Source of the DNA: Gammaproteobacteria bacterium
GTDB taxonomy: Bacteria; Pseudomonadota; Gammaproteobacteria; GRL18
Direction: 5' to 3'
NCBI GenBank assembly: GCA_027076245.1
Contig: JALTKC010000012.1
Location: 1 to 8,431 of the forward strand
Length of the DNA: 8,431 nt
Shown: in pieces, positions 4,161-8,431 of the stretch
How the letters are laid out: each line of letters begins with the position of its first letter
Numbering within the stretch: position 1 is the stretch's first letter
Notes under the pieces: generated by a model
Seen by the model: only the letters and a program-made list of their open reading frames with translations
Databases searched by the model: none
What the model was told of the DNA's origin: nothing
Position numbers and translations under genes: made by a program

Positions 4161-6417
4161 GCCGTCCGGAAAACTTTTTTCATTTTCCTCCTTATCCATT
4201 CAGAAGAAGCTGGTGCTGATCATTCTGAGTATCAGCAGCATTATGCTGTTATCCAGTATGGCCGTGTTTATGAGTAGCGAGCTGGACAGCCTCAAAAGCA
4301 AAATGCAGGAAGATCTGAGTACCCTGGCTGATCTGCTGGGTAAAAGCAGTTCCGGAGCCATCCTGTTTTATGATGCCCGTACTGCCAGGGAAAACCTGAC
4401 CGCATTACAGGCCAAACCACATATTATCAGTGCTCATTTACTGGACGCGAATGGAAATATTCTGGCTACATACCACCGTGAACAACAAGATAATGATAAT
4501 AACTTCCAGAAACAGATGATGCTGGCCTTATTAACTGAGCGTTCACAGGCTTATCTGGAAAAAACCAGCCAGCTGCATATTATCCAGCGGATTATTCTGG
4601 ACAGTGATGACAGTCTGTTGGGCTATATTCATATTGAATCAGATAGGGACAACTACTGGCAACGGGTAAAAGAGTACCTTTATACCATTATCCTGATGAT
4701 TTTGATCTCTTTGCTGATCACCCTGCTTATTGCTTATCAGGCGCAGAAAATTTTTACTGATCCCATTGTCCAGCTGCTTAACTCTATGCGCCATGTGTCC
4801 AGAGAACAGGACTATAGTTATCGTCTGAAAAGTCACTATGATGATGAAGTTGGGGAGTTAATTAACGGTTTTAATGAAATGCTGGAAAAACTGGAATATC
4901 AGGATCGGTTAACCCGCAATTATCAGAAAGAACTGGAAACACGGGTTGAGGAGCGCACCCGGCAACTGCAGATAGCCAGAGACCGTGCTCTGGCGGCCAA
5001 CCGGACCAAGAGTATTTTTCTGGCCAATATGTCCCATGAAATTCGTACCCCCATGAATGCCATTTTAGGCTACTCACAATTATTACAGCAATCCAGTCTG
5101 GATAAGGATCAGAGCCGTCAGATCGGTATTATCAATAAAAGCGGCAATCACCTGCTGTCACTGATTGATGATATTCTCGAACTGTCAAAAATCGAAGCCG
5201 GTTCTCTGGAGATGGTTAAAACAGATTTTGATCTGCAGGAACTGCTGCACAGTGTGGAGAATATGTTCAAAATCCGCTGCAGCCAGAAACTGCTGGACTG
5301 GGAGATGGACTGTTTTACTGATAAACCGATACTGGTAAACGGTGATCCGGGCAAACTTCGCCAGGTATTAATAAACCTGATTTCCAATGCCATTAAGTTC
5401 ACTGATCAGGGCACAATTCGTTTTAGCATAGAGCAAACCGCTGACCATCGCTATCGTTTCAGTATTGAAGACACCGGGCCTGGTATTGATAAACAGGCAA
5501 AAGAGCAGATTTTTGAAGCCTTCCAGCAGGGTAAGCTGGGTGAACTTAAAGGCGGAACCGGTCTGGGATTGAGTATTGCCCGGCAATATATTGATTTATT
5601 TGGCGGTCAGTTAAAAACAGATATGGACAGGGAACAGGGAGCCTGTTTTTATTTTGAAATTGACTTACCCCCTGCCAGTGACCAGTTTATTGCAGCGGAA
5701 CCCCTCAGCCTTAAAAATCAGTATTCACTTAAAACGACTACAAAGCTGACAGCGCTGGTGGTGGATGATGTCAGGGATAATACTGATCTGCTGGGGACGC
5801 TTCTGGAGGGTATTGGTTTTAATGTGGTGTCAGCCAGCAATGGTAAGGAAGCCCTGCAGAAAATAGCACAGCAATTGCCGGATATCGTATTTATGGATAT
5901 TCGTATGCCGGTTATGGATGGTGTGGAAACCATAAAACGGATCCGCTGGAAGTATTCTTCAGCACAACTAAAATGTGTGGCGGTATCAGCTTCAACTCTG
6001 CAGCATAAATCGGAACATTATATGGCTATGGGTTATGATCTGTTTATTTCCAAGCCCTTCCACTTTGATAGTATCTTTTTTGCCATTAAGGAACTGATGG
6101 GGGATGTACTGGAAGAGAAAGACAGCTCCGGTTCAGATAATGAACGGGATAATACGCTGGTACAGGTTAATATGGAACCCGATGCCGTGGTAAAACTGGA
6201 TCTCAAGGACAGTTTTGTTGATGACCTGTTACAGGCAGCAGAATATGGACAGCTAACCCGTCTGGGAGAACTGATAACCCAGTTAAGACAGCAGGCTGTT
6301 TTTGGTGATGCAGGGCTTGTTGCCGCGTCGCATCTGGAACAGTTAATGAATTTGGCTGATCTGGATGGCATTCTTAATTATGTAAAGAGCATAGTCAGTA
6401 AAGAGAAGAGTCAATGA
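4153..6417 (+). CDS. Membrane hybrid histidine kinase with CHASE8/YfiN-like sensor (TM-sensor-TM-HAMP-HisKA-HATPase-REC)
   Basis: This 754-residue inner-membrane sensor kinase has TM1 at about 20-40 and a periplasmic sensor at about 41-174. The sensor pattern (SGAILFYDARTARENL, TALQAKPHIISAHLLDANG, then LATY) resembles the CHASE8 domain of YfiN/TpbB proteins. TM2 lies at about 175-197, followed by HAMP (about 198-250) and a coiled-coil linker. HisKA has the phospho-acceptor His295 in NMSHEIRTPMN. HATPase_c has the N box (NLISNAIKF, about 408-416), DTGPGID (440-446) and GGTGLGLSIA (467-476). A REC domain (about 534-650) has the acidic pair 538-539, phospho-acceptor Asp582 in FMDIRMP and Lys634. 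A C-terminal helical tail (about 680-750) is not recognisable as an HPt domain. All catalytic motifs are intact. The start overlaps the YfiR-like gene by eight bases and the stop overlaps the cyclase start (ATGA). This suggests YfiR-like input and cyclase output, an inference from context. Confidence 0.93.
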   Translation: MTKPSGKLFSFSSLSIQKKLVLIILSISSIMLLSSMAVFMSSELDSLKSKMQEDLSTLADLLGKSSSGAILFYDARTARENLTALQAKPHIISAHLLDANGNILATYHREQQDNDNNFQKQMMLALLTERSQAYLEKTSQLHIIQRIILDSDDSLLGYIHIESDRDNYWQRVKEYLYTIILMILISLLITLLIAYQAQKIFTDPIVQLLNSMRHVSREQDYSYRLKSHYDDEVGELINGFNEMLEKLEYQDRLTRNYQKELETRVEERTRQLQIARDRALAANRTKSIFLANMSHEIRTPMNAILGYSQLLQQSSLDKDQSRQIGIINKSGNHLLSLIDDILELSKIEAGSLEMVKTDFDLQELLHSVENMFKIRCSQKLLDWEMDCFTDKPILVNGDPGKLRQVLINLISNAIKFTDQGTIRFSIEQTADHRYRFSIEDTGPGIDKQAKEQIFEAFQQGKLGELKGGTGLGLSIARQYIDLFGGQLKTDMDREQGACFYFEIDLPPASDQFIAAEPLSLKNQYSLKTTTKLTALVVDDVRDNTDLLGTLLEGIGFNVVSASNGKEALQKIAQQLPDIVFMDIRMPVMDGVETIKRIRWKYSSAQLKCVAVSASTLQHKSEHYMAMGYDLFISKPFHFDSIFFAIKELMGDVLEEKDSSGSDNERDNTLVQVNMEPDAVVKLDLKDSFVDDLLQAAEYGQLTRLGELITQLRQQAVFGDAGLVAASHLEQLMNLADLDGILNYVKSIVSKEKSQ

Positions 6418-7763
6418 CTGCAGTAACGAATACTGAAACAGGAACAGACAATTATAACAGCAGGATACTTATTGTTGATGATACGCCTGAGAATATCAGT
6501 CTGCTGACAGAAATGCTGCAGTCACAGGGGTACCAGATTCTGGCTGCTAATGACGGCGAGCGGGCGCTTAAAATTGCTACTCATCTGGTTCCGGATCTGA
6601 TCCTGCTGGATATTATGATGCCGGGGATGAGTGGCTATGAAACCTGCCAGGCTCTCAAGTCCCAGGAACAGACCCGTAATATTCCGGTGGTGTTTATTTC
6701 TGCCAGGTCAGAAATTGAGGATATGTTAATGGGGTTTTCAGTGGGAGGGGCTGACTATATTAATAAGCCGTTTCATGAGGAAGAAGTTTATGCCCGAATT
6801 AGAAGTCTGCTCAGTGTACAACGGCTTAATAAACAGCTGCTTCGTTCTGAAGCTGAACTAAAAAGCGTGCTGCAGGATTATCAGCAGCAAGCTGACCGGA
6901 TGGAAAAAATAGTAAGCCATATTGATGATGGTATTCTGGAGGTTGATGCTCAGGGGCAGATTGAGTTTGTCAATCCGGCGGTCTGTAAACTGTTTGATTA
7001 TAGTATTCAGGAACTGAAAGGTATGAATATTTTACAGCTGTTGTCTGAACCTTTTGCCGGTGAGTATAAAAACTATTTACTGGAGCCGGATAATAAACAG
7101 GCACAACAATCACACTCTATTTTGGCTAAACGTAAGGACGGCTGTGAATTTCCGGTGGATTTTTCCTTTATAGCCTTGCCGGCTAATGAGCCGCGTTATC
7201 TGGCATTTATTCATGATATATCCATACATAAGAACAGGGAAAAAAAATTAAAAGATCTCTCTTATCATGATTCGCTGACCGGACTTTCTAATCGCCGCCG
7301 TTTTGATGAATTTTTTCAAAAGGAATGGCGGCGCAGTCAGAGAAGCCAGAAACCCCTGGCCTTTATTATGATTGATGTTGATAATTTTAAATTATTTAAT
7401 GATACCTATGGTCATAAACAGGGTGATGACTGTCTGATCAATATCGCCTCTACCATTAAAGACACCATTAAACGACCGGGGGATATGGTTGCGCGCCTTG
7501 GCGGGGAAGAATTTGTGGTGCTCCTGCCAGATACTGATCGGGAAGGTGTGGTGCAGATAGCAGAGCAGATCCGTCTGGCCGTCGAAGAACAGCAAATTCC
7601 TCATTATTCCTCTGAACAGGGGATAGTGACAATCAGCCTTGGGATTGCTGTGAGTATAGATAACAACTGCAGCAGTACAGAACAGTTGTATAAAAATGCC
7701 GATCAGGCTTTGTATCAGTCTAAAAAAACAGGCAAAAACAAATATTCTGTTTTTAAGGGTTAA
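6414..7763 (+). CDS. Response-regulator diguanylate cyclase (REC-PAS-GGDEF)
   Basis: This 449-residue soluble protein is predicted to make c-di-GMP from two GTP when its receiver domain is phosphorylated. The REC domain (about 17-135) has Asp22/Asp23, phospho-acceptor Asp66 in LLDIMMPG, Ser96 and Lys118. A linker helix leads to a PAS domain (about 160-270: HIDDGILEVDAQGQIEFVNPA, ending in the PAC-type YLAFIHDIS). The GGDEF domain (about 280-447) starts at HDSLTGLSNRRRF, has the metal/substrate segment DVDNFKLFNDTYGH (321-334) and the active-site GGEEF (363-367). An RxxD inhibitory I-site (RPGD, 354-357) lies five residues before it, so both catalysis and product feedback look intact. No membrane segments are seen. 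The start overlaps the kinase stop in ATGA, making the kinase its likely phosphodonor. The architecture resembles PleD/WspR-type regulators but with PAS in place of a second REC. Confidence 0.95.
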   Translation: MTAVTNTETGTDNYNSRILIVDDTPENISLLTEMLQSQGYQILAANDGERALKIATHLVPDLILLDIMMPGMSGYETCQALKSQEQTRNIPVVFISARSEIEDMLMGFSVGGADYINKPFHEEEVYARIRSLLSVQRLNKQLLRSEAELKSVLQDYQQQADRMEKIVSHIDDGILEVDAQGQIEFVNPAVCKLFDYSIQELKGMNILQLLSEPFAGEYKNYLLEPDNKQAQQSHSILAKRKDGCEFPVDFSFIALPANEPRYLAFIHDISIHKNREKKLKDLSYHDSLTGLSNRRRFDEFFQKEWRRSQRSQKPLAFIMIDVDNFKLFNDTYGHKQGDDCLINIASTIKDTIKRPGDMVARLGGEEFVVLLPDTDREGVVQIAEQIRLAVEEQQIPHYSSEQGIVTISLGIAVSIDNNCSSTEQLYKNADQALYQSKKTGKNKYSVFKG

Positions 7764-7783
7764 GGGTTAAGAGTAGTCAGGGG

Positions 7784-8431
7784 TTAGAATTTGTAGCGGA
7801 GTTCTGCCCAGGCATTGCGTTCAGGCAGAGGTAGATCCATTTTGTTGCCGCTGATATTATCCCTGATATTGGCCTGTGCTTTAGCATTTTCATTAAAGAC
7901 ATTGCGGACAGAAACCGAAAATTCCCAGTTTTTTAAACCGCTATAGCGGAAGGTGGTATCGGTAATGGTATAATTGTCCAAATTTTTGCGGCTATCATTA
8001 TCAGCCCTGTCTCTGTCAGCAATCCAGCTGGCCTGTATATTCCAGTTCCAACCGGGCAGAAACTGCCAGTCCGTGCGAACATAGGCCGATTGTTCAGGTT
8101 CTTCAGAAACCCGGTAATCATTATGCTCCGGATCTCTCCAGGTGTAATTGCCGGAAAACAGCAGTTTATTACTCAGCTGCCATCGACCCTCGATTTCAAC
8201 ACCGGTGGTTTTGTGTTTGCCGCTGTTCTGATATTTTCGGTTGCTGTCTCTGCGAATAAAATCATCAATGGTGTATTCAAAAAGATTGGCATTTAATTGA
8301 GTGTGCGGATTGATTTGCCAGGCAAATGCCAGCTCTATGGTTTCAGTTTCTTCCGGATCCAGGCTGGCGTTGCCTATGGAACGACTGGTGGTTGCATACA
8401 GTTCCTGAAAATTCGGTGCACGAAATGCCTG
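7784..8431 (-). CDS. TonB-dependent outer-membrane receptor, C-terminal barrel (partial)
   Basis: Reading the - strand from the window edge gives 215 uninterrupted codons to a TAA at 7784-7786; the N-terminus, plug domain and TonB box lie outside the window. The visible part is a typical TonB-dependent receptor barrel end. It begins QAFRAPNFQELYA and continues with GNASLDPEETETIELAF (about 21-37 of the visible part). Repeated alternating aromatic strands follow (for example LFSGNYTWRDPE, VRTDWQFLPGWNWNIQASW), then SVSVRNVFNENA. The last residue is Phe in an AELRYKF strand, as expected for BamA-dependent barrel insertion. Such receptors import siderophores, cobalamin or other large ligands with energy from TonB-ExbBD. 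The ligand cannot be told from this part. It is convergent with the cyclase gene, 20 bases apart. Confidence 0.92.
   Translation of the reverse strand, partial: QAFRAPNFQELYATTSRSIGNASLDPEETETIELAFAWQINPHTQLNANLFEYTIDDFIRRDSNRKYQNSGKHKTTGVEIEGRWQLSNKLLFSGNYTWRDPEHNDYRVSEEPEQSAYVRTDWQFLPGWNWNIQASWIADRDRADNDSRKNLDNYTITDTTFRYSGLKNWEFSVSVRNVFNENAKAQANIRDNISGNKMDLPLPERNAWAELRYKF

Noticed and set aside
7803..7829. TCTGCC/GGCAGA inverted repeat near the end of the receptor gene
   Set aside because: It lies inside the receptor coding region, with a 15-base loop and no T-tract on either strand; probably coincidental.
8090..8296. Open frame on the + strand, 68 codons, at the right end
   Set aside because: It is the shadow of the receptor gene, whose - strand reading is continuous and matches a known family.

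Overview
The window reads as a gammaproteobacterial chromosome segment of moderate G+C. Two blocks of genes run on the + strand and one truncated gene enters from the right on the - strand. The clearest taxonomic signal is the gene order ribH-nusB-thiL-pgpA, which is the usual order in many gammaproteobacteria, often downstream of ribD-ribE-ribBA. The species cannot be named from what is visible.

Region 1 (about 131-3291) is a housekeeping operon. It encodes lumazine synthase (RibH, riboflavin), the transcription antitermination factor NusB, thiamine-monophosphate kinase (ThiL), phosphatidylglycerophosphatase A (PgpA) and a secreted retropepsin-like aspartic protease. The genes are tightly packed. 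thiL and pgpA overlap, pgpA and the protease share an ATGA, and two of the starts (nusB, pgpA) are best read as TTG codons preceded by good ribosome binding sites.

Region 2 (3292-7763) is a signalling operon. A 152-base gap holds a plausible sigma70-type promoter. It is followed by a periplasmic YfiR-family (DUF4154) protein with a C-terminal in-frame 18-base tandem repeat. Next comes a membrane hybrid histidine kinase with a YfiN/CHASE8-like periplasmic domain, and then a soluble response-regulator diguanylate cyclase (REC-PAS-GGDEF) with an intact active site and I-site. Both junctions are short overlaps, so translation is probably coupled. In the YfiBNR system YfiR represses a single membrane diguanylate cyclase, YfiN. 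Here the YfiN-like sensory half seems to sit on a histidine kinase, with the cyclase as a separate REC protein. The inferred path is: periplasmic or envelope cue, YfiR-like protein, kinase, phosphotransfer, c-di-GMP.

Region 3 (7784-8431, - strand) is the C-terminal half or third of a TonB-dependent outer-membrane receptor barrel, convergent with the cyclase gene and cut by the window edge. No RNA genes, CRISPR arrays, insertion sequences or clear intrinsic terminators were seen.
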